Below, one piece after another: positions 27,281 through 35,620 of a stretch of DNA of 64,000 nt. Made by a program: the position numbers and the translations under genes. This DNA is from Sinomonas humi. GTDB taxonomy: Bacteria; Actinomycetota; Actinomycetes; Actinomycetales; Micrococcaceae. Under the pieces are notes generated by a model, which did no database searches, was not told the origin of the DNA, and saw nothing but the letters and a program-made list of their open reading frames with translations. Each line of letters begins with the position of its first letter. Positions within the stretch are counted from its first letter, which is position 1. The stretch is taken from contig NZ_JTDL01000109.1 of the NCBI RefSeq assembly GCF_000802235.1, forward strand, positions 1 to 64,000. The letters run 5' to 3'.

Positions 27281-27916
27281 TTACTTGGCGAGTCCGTAGA
27301 GGCGGTCGCCCGCGTCCCCCAGACCGGGGACGATGTATGCCTTCTCGTTGAGGCGCTCGTCGATCGATGCAAGGACGACCCTCACGTTCGCGTCCCCAAC
27401 CCCCTTCTCCAAGCGTGCGAGGCCTTCGGGGGCTGCGAGGAGGCAGATGCAGGTGACGTCCCGCGCGCCGCGGCGGAACAGGAACTTGATTGCCTCGCTC
27501 AGGGTCCCGCCCGTGGCGAGCATGGGGTCGAGGACGAAGACCTGCCGGCCCGTGAGATCCTCGGGAAGCCGCTCGGCATAGGTGACTATGTCGAGCGTCT
27601 CCTCATCGCGGGCCATGCCCAGGAATCCGACCTCTGCAGTCGGAACGAGCTTGACCATGCCCTCGAGCATGCCTAGCCCTGCGCGCAGGATCGGAACGAC
27701 GAGCGGCGTCGGCTTCGTGAAGGCGGTGCCGGCCGTGCTCGTGATGGGAGTCTCGATCGTGACCGTCTCGGTGCGCACCTCGCGCGTCGCCTCGTATGCG
27801 AGGAGCGTCACGAGCTCCTCGGTGAGCTGCCGGAACACCGGACTGGGCGTGTTCTTGTCCCGCAGGACCGTCAGCTTGTGGGCGACGAGCGGGTGGTCGA
27901 CGACGAGGGTGCGCAT
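27281..27916 (-). CDS. upp: Uracil phosphoribosyltransferase
   Basis: 211 residues from the ATG at 27916, which gives the family N-terminus [15 protein letters not shown]; the frame is open upstream to 27970. The PRPP loop is [11 protein letters not shown] (about 128-138), and the C-terminal [14 protein letters not shown] binds uracil. It salvages uracil to UMP. No clear Shine-Dalgarno sequence precedes the ATG, so a short or absent leader is possible. Single gene, divergent from a small membrane-protein gene. Confidence 0.96.
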   Translation of the reverse strand: MRTLVVDHPLVAHKLTVLRDKNTPSPVFRQLTEELVTLLAYEATREVRTETVTIETPITSTAGTAFTKPTPLVVPILRAGLGMLEGMVKLVPTAEVGFLGMARDEETLDIVTYAERLPEDLTGRQVFVLDPMLATGGTLSEAIKFLFRRGARDVTCICLLAAPEGLARLEKGVGDANVRVVLASIDERLNEKAYIVPGLGDAGDRLYGLAK

Positions 27917-28003
27917 GGCTGCCAAACTATCATCCGGCCCCCTCCGCCGGGCCTCTTCCCGGGAGTACACTGGTGCCCTTCCTCGGTGAGGAGGTGACGC
28001 GTC

Positions 28004-28168
28004 ATGAAGGCGCTAATGGTCTCCTTGCTCGCATACTCCACCGCAGGGACGGGGGCCCTGTTCGGGATGTGGTTGGCTGCTCGATGGCCGAATCCACGGT
28101 GGAGTCATCTGGTTGCGTCCTGGGGGGTGATCATGGCCGTCGTCGCCGTTTGGGCGACGGTCCTGTGA
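28004..28168 (+). CDS. Small membrane protein (54 residues)
   Basis: ATG at 28004 with a strong GAGGAGGTGA eight bases upstream, stop at 28166-28168. Two hydrophobic helices ([19 protein letters not shown] and [20 protein letters not shown]) are separated by a basic loop with [10 protein letters not shown] -10-like TACACT lies at 27966-27971, and a 14-bp stem terminator follows the gene. The complete expression signals argue that it is real. Function unknown. Confidence 0.7.
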   Translation: MKALMVSLLAYSTAGTGALFGMWLAARWPNPRWSHLVASWGVIMAVVAVWATVL

Positions 28169-28194
28169 ATCCAGCATTCCGAAGCGAGTGTAGG

Positions 28195-28226
28195 GCTGCG
28201 GCGCCGGGCCATCCCGGCGCCGCAGC
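28195..28226 (+). terminator. Terminator of the small membrane-protein gene
   Basis: 14-bp perfect GC-rich stem (28195-28208 / 28213-28226) with a 4-nt loop, 26 bp after the stop codon. Confidence 0.8.
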
Positions 28227-28227
28227 T

Positions 28228-28281
28228 CTGTGCAAATAAGCAGCCCTGTGCAAATAAGGGGGCGCAGCACGAACCTATGAT
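28228..28281 (+). promoter_or_regulatory. tadA promoter with 13-bp direct repeats
   Basis: CTGTGCAAATAAG occurs at 28228-28240 and 28246-28258, spaced by 18 bp. A -10-like TATGAT (28276-28281) lies seven bases before the ATG at 28289, which would give a leaderless mRNA. Confidence 0.5.
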
Positions 28282-28288
28282 TGACAGC

Positions 28289-28801
28289 ATGGCCGCCCCG
28301 GAGTCTGCGCTCGACGCGTCCCCCTACGGGACGCCTTCCTATGAAGCGTGGATGCGGGTGGCGATCCAAGAGGCCAAGGCCGCCCTCGCGACCGGTGACG
28401 TGCCTATCGGCGCCGTGGTCGTCGATCCCGGCGGCGAGGTGATCGGGGTTGGGCGCAACGAGCGCGAGGCGCTCGCCGACCCCACCGCGCACGCCGAAGT
28501 TCTCGCAATCCGCGCTGCCGCTGGCGCGCTCAGAGCCCACGATCGTGGTGATGGCTGGCGTCTCGAGGACTGCACGCTCGTCGTGACGCTCGAGCCCTGC
28601 GCGATGTGTGCGGGCGCGGTCGTGCTCGCACGCATTCCGCGCGTCGTCTTCGGTGCGTGGGACGAGAAGGCAGGCGCTGCCGGCAGCGTCTTCGACATCC
28701 TCCGGGAACGGCGGCTCAACCACCGGGCGGAAGTCTATGGAGGAGTGCTTGGCGAAGAGTGCGCGGAGCTGCTGCGGGAGTTCTTCGCGGCCCATCGGTA
28801 A
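28289..28801 (+). CDS. tadA: tRNA-specific adenosine deaminase
   Basis: 170 residues from 28289 (ATG at 28277 is the alternative, adding four). Zinc ligands are in HAE (about residues 68-70) and PCAMC (about 104-107). It deaminates the wobble A of tRNA-Arg(ACG) to inosine; that tRNA gene is present at 2577. The start was chosen because TATGAT is well placed as a -10 for leaderless initiation here and there is no ribosome-binding site. Length and motifs match TadA and not a guanine or cytosine deaminase. Confidence 0.93.
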   Translation: MAAPESALDASPYGTPSYEAWMRVAIQEAKAALATGDVPIGAVVVDPGGEVIGVGRNEREALADPTAHAEVLAIRAAAGALRAHDRGDGWRLEDCTLVVTLEPCAMCAGAVVLARIPRVVFGAWDEKAGAAGSVFDILRERRLNHRAEVYGGVLGEECAELLREFFAAHR

Positions 28802-28842
28802 CCCAACCTCACATTTCCTGCCCCCACAGCGTCTACCAAGTG

Positions 28843-29346
28843 ATGGACATGAAACAGCCCTTCGAAAAGCTCGTGGAACTGCACGGCGCCACGGTGCTGC
28901 GGGTGTGCCGAGCTGTCGTGGGACCCGCGGAGGCTGAAGACGTATGGCAGGAAACCTTCCTCGCCGCGCTGCGCGCGTACCCCGAGCTCCCTCCCGACGC
29001 AAATAAGGAGGCGTGGCTTGTGACCATCGCCCATCGCAAGAGCATCGACGCCATGAGGTCGAATGGAAGGCGGCCCGTGCCCATCGAAGCCGTTCCTGAG
29101 ACGCCTTCCCCTCACGGCGTCCCTGGCTCCGGAGACGATGGCTGCGGACTCTGGAGCAGCGTGGCCAGGCTGCCCGACAAGCAACGGAGGGTCATCGCCT
29201 ACCGCTACCTCGCGGACTTGGCCTTCAATGACATCGCCGCCATTGTCGGCGGCACTCCTGCCGCAGCCCGGCGCGCTGCTTCGGACGGCCTCAAGTCGCT
29301 CCGTTCACGCCTCGTGGCCTCGCAGCCAGAAGGAGAAAGCGCATGA
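28843..29346 (+). CDS. ECF-type sigma factor heading an alkylation-repair operon
   Basis: 167 residues. Region 2 (about 5-75) has AEDVWQETFLAALRAYPEL and EAWLVTIAHRKSIDAMRS; region 4 (about 105-160) has ARLPDKQRRVIAYRYLADLAF and a helix-turn-helix. The frame is open upstream, but family similarity begins at MKQPFEKLVELHG; ATG 28843 and 28849 are both possible. Its stop overlaps the ogt start. No anti-sigma gene is adjacent. The position suggests it transcribes the repair genes behind it and perhaps itself. Confidence 0.9.
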   Translation: MDMKQPFEKLVELHGATVLRVCRAVVGPAEAEDVWQETFLAALRAYPELPPDANKEAWLVTIAHRKSIDAMRSNGRRPVPIEAVPETPSPHGVPGSGDDGCGLWSSVARLPDKQRRVIAYRYLADLAFNDIAAIVGGTPAAARRAASDGLKSLRSRLVASQPEGESA

Positions 29347-29969
29347 ACAACACCGAGTTGGGCCCCGTCGATATCGCCCTTGCCCCCGAACTCATCACCG
29401 TCGAACCCGAAGTCCTCGGCCGTCTCCATGCTGGGCTCGCCGAGCGTGCTTCGCGCGAGGGCATCCTCGACGTCGCTTACCGGATCGTGGAGACCCCGGT
29501 AGGGAAGCTCCTGCTCGCATCGACGGAACGTGGCCTGGTCCGGGTCGCGTACGAGCGTGAGGGCCTCGACGCCGTGCTCAACACCCTCTCGGAACGCTTG
29601 AGCCCGCGGATCCTCGAAGCCCCCGCGCGGCTCGGTGAGGCCGCACGCCAGGTCGAGGAGTACTTCTCCGGGCGGCGCCACGTCTTCGATCTCCCCATCG
29701 ACCTTGCCCTCTCGGCTGGCTTCCGGCGCACCGTGCTCCAGCACTTGTCAGGGATCGGCTTCGGTCGAACCGAGAGCTATGCGGAAGTAGCCCGCGCGGT
29801 CGGCAACCCCAAGGCGGTGAGGGCAGTCGGGACAGCGTGTGCGACGAATCCGCTGCCGGTCGTCGTGCCGTGCCACCGAGTGCTCCGTTCTGATGGGAGC
29901 CTCGGGGGTTACATCGGCGGTCTGGACGCCAAGACGACCCTGCTTCGGCTCGAGGCGGCCGCGGCGTGA
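29343..29969 (+). CDS. ogt: Methylated-DNA--protein-cysteine methyltransferase
   Basis: 208 residues. The suicide acceptor Cys is C177 in VVPCHRV; YAEVARAVGNPKAVRAVG and the final GGYIGGLDAKTTLLRLE are also standard. It removes O6-alkyl groups from guanine. Residues 1-45 form an extra acidic, helical extension before the usual start (DVAYRIVETPVGKLLLAS) and could contact the sigma factor; this is inference. Coupled by ATGA upstream and GTGA downstream. Confidence 0.95.
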   Translation: MNNTELGPVDIALAPELITVEPEVLGRLHAGLAERASREGILDVAYRIVETPVGKLLLASTERGLVRVAYEREGLDAVLNTLSERLSPRILEAPARLGEAARQVEEYFSGRRHVFDLPIDLALSAGFRRTVLQHLSGIGFGRTESYAEVARAVGNPKAVRAVGTACATNPLPVVVPCHRVLRSDGSLGGYIGGLDAKTTLLRLEAAAA

Positions 29970-30667
29970 ATGCCCTGTTCGGCGATGACCTCCTCGATCG
30001 GCCGCGCCGTGAGGTCGCTCCGGGAGCCGTACACTTGCCGGGCTGGCTCTCGATCGAGCAGCAGGCGTGGATCGCGGAGCGTTTCCGCGAATGGACGGCC
30101 GGCCCTGTGCCGCTTCGAGGTGCGAAGATCCGGGGCCACGAGATGTCGGTCAAGACGGTGTGCCTAGGGTGGCATTGGCAGCCGTACAAGTACACGCGCG
30201 AGGCAACGGACGTGAACGGGCGGCGGGTTCTGCCATTCCCCGATTGGATGGTCCGGCTCGGACACCGGGCGGTCGCGGAGGCGTATGGAATGCCGGCTTC
30301 CGCGGCCGACCTGTACACGCCCGATACGGCGCTCGTGAACTTCTACGACGCCGAAGCACGGATGGGCATGCACCAGGATCGCGACGAGGTGTCGCTGGAG
30401 CCGGTCGTGTCCCTCTCAATCGGGGACAGTTGCGCGTTCCGCTTCGGGAACACGGAGAACCGAGGGCGTCCCTACGAAGACCTCTCCCTTGAATCGGGGG
30501 ACCTCTTCGTCTTCGGCGGCCCGTCGCGGCTCGCGTTTCACGGCATCACCAAGGTCTTCCCCGGAACGGCTCCCACGGGCTGCGGAGTCCAGAACGGGCG
30601 TATCAATATCACCCTGCGCGTCACTGGCCTGCGCGACACCGAACGAAGGGAACCTGAGACCCAATGA
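29966..30667 (+). CDS. alkB: AlkB-type 2-oxoglutarate/Fe(II) dioxygenase
   Basis: 233 residues. Iron ligands are H136 and D138 in MHQDRDE and a distal His at about 192 in AFHGITKV. The 2-oxoglutarate-binding RINITLR follows, with Arg at about 212 and 218. It oxidatively demethylates 1-methyladenine and 3-methylcytosine in DNA or RNA. GTG start overlapping the ogt stop; ATGA overlap with tag. Confidence 0.95.
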   Translation: MNALFGDDLLDRPRREVAPGAVHLPGWLSIEQQAWIAERFREWTAGPVPLRGAKIRGHEMSVKTVCLGWHWQPYKYTREATDVNGRRVLPFPDWMVRLGHRAVAEAYGMPASAADLYTPDTALVNFYDAEARMGMHQDRDEVSLEPVVSLSIGDSCAFRFGNTENRGRPYEDLSLESGDLFVFGGPSRLAFHGITKVFPGTAPTGCGVQNGRINITLRVTGLRDTERREPETQ

Positions 30668-31293
30668 GCGAAGCAATAGTTGAGGCCTCCGAACCGAGCC
30701 CTCTGAGCACAGTTGTCATCGGGGAGGACGGGCTCGGCCGCCCTGTCTGGGCCAGCACAGATTCTCTTCTTCGGGACTACTACGACACCGAATGGGGTAT
30801 GCCCGTTCGGGACGAGCAGGGACTCTTCGAACGGATCAGCCTCGAGGGATTCCAAGCAGGTCTCTCGTGGGCGACGATCCTCCGGAAGCGCCCGGCGTTC
30901 CGCGAGGCGTTCGCCCAGTTCGATCCCGAGGTCGTGGCGGCGTTCACCGAGGATGACGTCGAGCGGCTCATGCTCAACGAGGGCATCATTCGCAACCGAG
31001 CCAAGATCAGGGCGACGATTCGCAACGCCCAGGCGACCCTCGCGCTGAGAGAGGAAGGCGGACTCGTCGAATTCGTGTGGTCCTTCCAACCAGAGTCGAC
31101 CCCGGCGCCCCGTTCCTTGGCTGAGATCCCGTCGAGCTCACCCGAGTCGATTGCCCTCTCGAAGGCGCTACGGAAGAAGGGCTTCTCGTTCGTCGGCCCG
31201 ACGACCATGTTCGCCCTCATGGAGGCGGTCGGCATCATTGACACCCATCTCGTGGACAGCCACCGTCGCGGTACGTCGGGCGTCTGGGCGTGA
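30664..31293 (+). CDS. tag: DNA-3-methyladenine glycosylase I lacking zinc ligands
   Basis: 209 residues. YYDTEWGMPV, SLEGFQAGLSW (active-site Glu at about 61) and FKFVG-like FSFVGPTTMFALMEAVG identify Tag. In E. coli Tag a zinc ion is held by Cys4, His17, His175 and Cys179. Here the equivalents appear to be Pro27, Tyr40, a retained His in DTHLVDS and no Cys, so the zinc snap is probably absent. The substrate pocket otherwise looks intact, so it should still excise 3-methyladenine. Confidence 0.92.
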   Translation: MSEAIVEASEPSPLSTVVIGEDGLGRPVWASTDSLLRDYYDTEWGMPVRDEQGLFERISLEGFQAGLSWATILRKRPAFREAFAQFDPEVVAAFTEDDVERLMLNEGIIRNRAKIRATIRNAQATLALREEGGLVEFVWSFQPESTPAPRSLAEIPSSSPESIALSKALRKKGFSFVGPTTMFALMEAVGIIDTHLVDSHRRGTSGVWA

Positions 31294-32213
31294 TGCCGGG
31301 CGGGGAGATGACGCGGGTCGGGGAATCCGTGGCAGCACTGCCGTGGCGCGTGCGGCTCGAGGCATTAGGTGGGCTTGAGCCCGATGCGATCCTCGGGAGC
31401 CTCGCGGCCCACACCGTGCCTGGAGCCGAGCAGACGGACCTCGGGGCCCGCACCCATTCGCGGCTGGTCTCCAGCCGCTTCGGCCCACAGCGCGTCCTCC
31501 TCCATTTCGACGAGGGTGGAATCGATCTCACGATCGAGAACCATCTCGAAGCCATGGCCCCCTCCCTCACGGACCATGACGAGTTGGCGGCCCTGTCTGC
31601 CACCATCCGGGCGTGGTTCGATCTCGATACGGATCTCGAACCGATCCGCCGAGTCCTCGACGCGGATCCCATGCTCACACCGCTCGTGGCGTCGCGCCCG
31701 AACCTGCGGGTGATCGGTACCCCTGACCCCTTTCAGAGCGCGGTGACGACAGTCCTTGGCCAACAGGTCTCCCTGCCCGCGGGCAGGACCTTCGCCGGGC
31801 GCCTAGTCGCTGCCTACGGCGAGCCCGTGCAGAGCGGGCTTCGGCGCTTCCCAGAAGCGAAGGTGCTCGCCGAGGCCTGCGCTGAGGAGCTTCGCGCCGC
31901 CGTCGGGCTCACTTCCGCCCGCGCAGCGACCGTGCTCTCCCTTGCCCAGGCTTGGCTCGTCTCGAATGACGGACTTGGCATGCCCACCCGGGAAGCGCTC
32001 CTCGCAGTGCCTGGCATCGGCCAGTGGACCGTCGACTACCTTGCGGTCCGCTTCGGAGACCGCGACGCCTTCACTCCGGGAGATCTTGTCCTGCGGCGAG
32101 CCCTCGGCGGCGTTACGGCAAAGCAAGCGACCGTACGGGCCGAGGCGTGGCGCCCATACCGCGCGTACGCCCTCATGCACCTCTGGACGCACACCGCCTA
32201 CACACGTCTCTGA
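31290..32213 (+). CDS. alkA: DNA-3-methyladenine glycosylase II
   Basis: 307 residues. An N-terminal AlkA-type domain is followed by the HhH-GPD fold: FQSAVTTVLGQQVSLPAGRT, the hairpin VPGIGQWTVDYLAVR and the catalytic Asp in FTPGDLVLRR. It excises 3-methyladenine, 7-methylguanine and other alkylated bases. There is no Ada-type methyl-sensing domain on it. GTG overlapping the tag stop is the outermost start; an ATG at 31308 behind GGGGAG is also plausible. Last gene of the operon, one base from the convergent surE stop. Confidence 0.94.
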   Translation: MMPGGEMTRVGESVAALPWRVRLEALGGLEPDAILGSLAAHTVPGAEQTDLGARTHSRLVSSRFGPQRVLLHFDEGGIDLTIENHLEAMAPSLTDHDELAALSATIRAWFDLDTDLEPIRRVLDADPMLTPLVASRPNLRVIGTPDPFQSAVTTVLGQQVSLPAGRTFAGRLVAAYGEPVQSGLRRFPEAKVLAEACAEELRAAVGLTSARAATVLSLAQAWLVSNDGLGMPTREALLAVPGIGQWTVDYLAVRFGDRDAFTPGDLVLRRALGGVTAKQATVRAEAWRPYRAYALMHLWTHTAYTRL

Positions 32214-32214
32214 T

Positions 32215-33078
32215 TCAGCCCTGACCAGCTGGTTCCCGAGCGTCCTCCCCCTCAGATCCCGCATCCGCCCCTTGCGCATCCGCCGCTTGTGCATCCGCCC
32301 CTGGTGATGGACGCTCCGGCAGCTCTCCTCTAAGAGCCGCCGTATTGATGGCTTGGAGTGCGGTGACCGGCGCGAATCCCTGAGCAAGGAGCGCGAAGTC
32401 AGTGCCTTCCTCGGCAACTTCTTGTGTGTCCGAGATGGAAAGGCGAACATGCTGCTGGCCCCGCTCGGCCAGGACTGTCTGGACGATGCCGAAGGACGCG
32501 AGGGACGCCTCCCGGTACGAGGGGGTTTCCCGCCGATTCGGCACGTTGAGGTTAAGTACCGTTCCCACGGGATGCTCAAGCAGGAACTCCATGAGGCCCA
32601 TCGCCGCATCGGCCGCAACCTCCCACTCGAGGCGAGCGGGACTGATTCCTGTGTCGAGCGAGACAGCGAGCGCACGTGCCCCGTTGGAGCCAGCGGTGAG
32701 GGCGGCGCCCACCGTTCCCGAGTGCAGGATGACGGTTCCAACGTTTGCTCCCCGGTTCACGCCAGAAAGGACGATTTCAGGGACGGCGCCGAACGCTCCG
32801 TGGGAGGCAATCATCGAAATGAAGCCGGGTGTTCCGTGGACTGCGAACGCCTCGACCCCGTCAAGGCCGGGCAGCTCCCGCCGCTCGATGCGGATTTTGC
32901 CCTCGTCCTCAACTGCGGTGATCGAGGCGCTGCTGCCGCTCGATTCGCGGGCGGGCGCGGCGATTATCACTTTGAAGCCGTGGTCGCGGGCACGCCCCGC
33001 CAAGGTGTGAAGACCCGGGGACTGGATGCCGTCGTCGTTCGTGACGAGCACGGTCCGAGCTGAAGTTGCCTGAGTCAT
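32215..33078 (-). CDS. surE: 5'/3'-nucleotidase SurE
   Basis: 287 residues. The metal-binding TNDDGIQSPG lies at about 13-22, with SGSSASIT, LSGVNRGANVG and HSGTVGAA also conserved. It dephosphorylates nucleoside monophosphates and is often linked to stationary-phase survival. The last 30 residues are a low-complexity Ala/Asp/Gly tail not seen in typical SurE proteins. Coupled by ATGA to the upstream PfkB kinase gene. Confidence 0.94.
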   Translation of the reverse strand: MTQATSARTVLVTNDDGIQSPGLHTLAGRARDHGFKVIIAAPARESSGSSASITAVEDEGKIRIERRELPGLDGVEAFAVHGTPGFISMIASHGAFGAVPEIVLSGVNRGANVGTVILHSGTVGAALTAGSNGARALAVSLDTGISPARLEWEVAADAAMGLMEFLLEHPVGTVLNLNVPNRRETPSYREASLASFGIVQTVLAERGQQHVRLSISDTQEVAEEGTDFALLAQGFAPVTALQAINTAALRGELPERPSPGADAQAADAQGADAGSEGEDAREPAGQG

Positions 33079-34094
33079 TGGACCCTCGCCTTCCGTGCCA
33101 GATCGTCCGGGGAAGCCTGCTCGATCGGCCCAGTCTGTCTCCCCTCGTCAAAGGGGACGACCTCGACGAGGTCCGCAAGCCGGCGGATGCTGTCCGCGTC
33201 GCCGCTGCCCAGGCCGTGTCTTGTGACATTGTTGGCGCCTGCGGAGGCGCCGAGCACCACCGCCGTCTGGAGGTCTTCTCCGGCTGCAAGGGCTGCAGCT
33301 ATGGCTCCTGTCATCGAATCACCGGCGCCGCGCTCATCCACGACCTGGAGTTCGGGGACTCGGACTTCCGAGACTCTGTCCCCGTCCAAGAAGAAGGCTG
33401 GTTCTGCACCTCTTGTGAGGACCACCGCTTTAGCCCCATCCGCAGCCATGGAGCGCATTGCCCGGATGAGCTCGTCAGGATCGTCGCTCTCGGCCCGCCC
33501 GCTCGCCATCATCTCGCCATGTGCCACCTTGACAAGCTCAAGGCCGCCCGCGATCGCCGCCTCCAGCCTGTCGCCGGAGAGGTCCGCGATGACGCGGCAT
33601 CCTCCCGAGCGGAGGTCCGAGGCGAGCCTTCGGTACATGTCGACCGGCACGGCATCGTCGCGTGGCGCTCCGCTCAGGATGGCGGTCTTGGCAAGGAGCC
33701 CCTCGCGGAGCACGAGGCCGTGTAGTTCGTCGAGCTCGTGGCGGGACAGGCGGTCTCCTGGGGCGGCAGCGATCTCGTCCCGACGTCCTCCGCGCCGATC
33801 GTGGACGTACGCGCTGCTGGCAGCGTGACCAGAGACCGATTTGACGCGAATCCCCTCATCCTCGAGCAGGTGGCCGATCACGCGCCCGGGCTCCCCGGAG
33901 AGCAGGGCGCAGTATGCGACGTCGCTGCCCAGCAGCTTCGCCATGCGCGCTTGCCAGACCCCTTGCCCGCCGGCATGCAGGTGGATGTCCGGAGCGCCCT
34001 CGACTTCCTCGATCGTGACGGTCAGCGTTGGGGTCGGGGCGAATACGACGACGTCTACGGGTGGTGCCTCGGCGCTTGGCTTCTGATCTTCCAC
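33075..34094 (-). CDS. PfkB-family carbohydrate kinase
   Basis: 339 residues. The catalytic Asp is in GAGDSMTGA (around residue 265) and the N-terminus HAGGQGVWQARMAKLLG resembles 1-phosphofructokinase and tagatose-phosphate kinases more than ribokinase. It phosphorylates a sugar or sugar phosphate with ATP; substrate uncertain. Its stop overlaps the surE start. Confidence 0.88.
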   Translation of the reverse strand: MEDQKPSAEAPPVDVVVFAPTPTLTVTIEEVEGAPDIHLHAGGQGVWQARMAKLLGSDVAYCALLSGEPGRVIGHLLEDEGIRVKSVSGHAASSAYVHDRRGGRRDEIAAAPGDRLSRHELDELHGLVLREGLLAKTAILSGAPRDDAVPVDMYRRLASDLRSGGCRVIADLSGDRLEAAIAGGLELVKVAHGEMMASGRAESDDPDELIRAMRSMAADGAKAVVLTRGAEPAFFLDGDRVSEVRVPELQVVDERGAGDSMTGAIAAALAAGEDLQTAVVLGASAGANNVTRHGLGSGDADSIRRLADLVEVVPFDEGRQTGPIEQASPDDLARKARVQ

Positions 34095-34248
34095 GGCTCC
34101 TCCTCCGGTAGCGCGGTGGCTGATAGTGCGGTCGCTCGCAACCGCAGCGGACTGTCTCGAAGGCCGTATTACCCGTGAGCCGGTTGCCTACCCATGGACG
34201 AAGACCCCCGGACCACGACGGCGGTCGAGGCCCCGCTCTTGGCTCGGT

Positions 34249-34277
34249 TTGGACTGGAGACGCCATCCCGGTAAAGT
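34249..34277 (+). promoter_or_regulatory. Sigma-70 type promoter of tRNA-Ser
   Basis: -35 TTGGAC (34249-34254), 17-bp spacer, -10 TAAAGT (34272-34277). The tRNA begins 11 bases after the -10. Confidence 0.7.
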
Positions 34278-34288
34278 GGATGCCTGCT

Positions 34289-34375
34289 GGTGGTGTGTCC
34301 GAGCGGCCGAAGGTGCATCACTCGAAATGATGTTTGGTGTAAAAGCCAACGGGGGTTCAAATCCCTCCACCACCG
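34289..34375 (+). tRNA. tRNA-Ser (anticodon CGA)
   Basis: An 87-nt class II tRNA with a long variable arm. Acceptor GGTGGTG pairs with CACCACC, anticodon stem CATCA/TGATG closes loop CTCGAAA, and the T-arm has GGTTCAAATCC. Its own promoter and terminator flank it. CCA is not encoded. Confidence 0.97.
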
Positions 34376-34382
34376 CCCAGCA

Positions 34383-34418
34383 CGAAGGCCCCGACATCTG
34401 CGGATGTCGGGGCCTTCG
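34383..34418 (+). terminator. Terminator of tRNA-Ser
   Basis: 16-bp perfect stem (34383-34398 / 34403-34418) with a 4-nt loop, 8 bp after the tRNA. Confidence 0.88.
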
Positions 34419-34504
34419 TCGCGTCTGTCGAGAAGACTGTCTACGTTCTTGCCCACAACTCTCATCGACTCCAGTTGATTGCCCCCCGCGGTCGGGAAGG
34501 CCCA

Positions 34505-35266
34505 TCAGCTACGCCGCGAGGTCCACCTAGTTCCATCACTGCCCCTGAGCACCCTGAGCGCGTCGATGCGGTTAGTGCACCCGAGCTTCGCGTACGCGTG
34601 CTCCAAGTGCTTGGCCACCGTCCTCGGGCTGATGCCCAAGAGGTGCCCTACTGCTACTCCCGTTAGGCCCTTCCCGACGAGCTGGAGAATCTCCAGTTCG
34701 CGGGGGGTGACGGCGTACCGCTCAGCCTGCGCTGTCCCCTCAGAGAGGGGCACGGGGTCGCGGTAGGCCGTGTCGAGCAGCCGCAGCATGGGTTGGATGT
34801 GCGCGGCGAGTTCAACCTCCTGGTCGGTGAAGTCCACGTTCCACCGGTTGATCCCCCAGCCCGCATAGCTACTGTGCGAAGACCAGCTGCACAGAAACGC
34901 GAGTTCCCTGTTCGTCTCGTGGACACGAAGGCCCTCTTGAAACGCCCGGGTCCGGAAGAACTTGAGGTCCGAGGCCACATCGCTGATACGGCGCGGCCTC
35001 CAAACGTCCGGCAGGGAGTCGTCTAGGAAGCTGATCCTCATCGGATGGTCAGCGTAGACATCGATCAGCCGGTCCGCCTGCTTGCCGAAGGGATGATCAT
35101 TCGGATAGGAGCGGATCTCGGACGCGTGCTCGCTTACGTCTAAAGAGACGCGGGAGACGACGTTCGACGGGAAGATGGCCGCCAGCATGTCGCTCGCCGC
35201 CTTGAGATAGGTCCCTCTGTCGGGCAGGTGGTTCAACTGCGCCGCGAGGTCAGCCGAAGGATCCAT
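34505..35266 (-). CDS. LuxR-type transcriptional regulator
   Basis: 253 residues. The N-terminal 170 residues resemble the sensor part of actinobacterial LuxR regulators without a receiver domain, with WGINRWNVDFTDQEVELA near its end. The C-terminal helix-turn-helix (about 186-245) has VTPRELEILQLVGKGLTGVAVGHLLGISPRTV. There are no close AHL synthase genes. It may govern the small genes on the opposite strand at 35.6-38 kb. Just upstream (35268 on) a frame ends in IDALRLLRGG, like this protein's IDALRVLRGS, hinting at a duplicated relic. Confidence 0.88.
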   Translation of the reverse strand: MDPSADLAAQLNHLPDRGTYLKAASDMLAAIFPSNVVSRVSLDVSEHASEIRSYPNDHPFGKQADRLIDVYADHPMRISFLDDSLPDVWRPRRISDVASDLKFFRTRAFQEGLRVHETNRELAFLCSWSSHSSYAGWGINRWNVDFTDQEVELAAHIQPMLRLLDTAYRDPVPLSEGTAQAERYAVTPRELEILQLVGKGLTGVAVGHLLGISPRTVAKHLEHAYAKLGCTNRIDALRVLRGSDGTRWTSRRS

Positions 35267-35620
35267 CTCATCCGCCTCTCAATAGCCTGAGAGCGTCGAT
35301 GGGGTCGATGCCGGGAACGGGGTCTCCGGGAGGGCGTGCACCTCTGCGGCGGGCCTGCACAAAGGTGGAGTGGGCCTCCATAACATGCCTGCGGGGGAAC
35401 TCGCTGCTCGGTCCCACCCAATGAGAGTAGGAACCCAGCGCCATACGCACAAGTGCGTATTCACCCGTTTTTGAGTCTGCGGGACTATGAAGGCGAAAAG
35501 CGAAACCCTCACGAAGAATCCCACCGGGCTCTTGCATCCACCGGCCAAAGAAGAGCTCACCCAAACGCACCTCGCTCAATTCGCGACCGCCGAATTCAGG
35601 ACAAGAAATCAGGATCAGCC
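35267..35620. other. Intergenic region, possible LuxR relic
   Basis: 354 bp. On the minus strand the first 60 bp read PGIDPIDALRLLRGG before a stop, similar to the end of the adjacent LuxR protein. No intact gene is seen; the rest should hold the divergent promoters. Confidence 0.35.

Noticed and set aside
28801-28842. Classic ECF promoter (GGAAC-N16-CGTC) before the repair-operon sigma gene
   Set aside because: AACC and CGTC are present but 21 bp apart, too far for the usual spacing.
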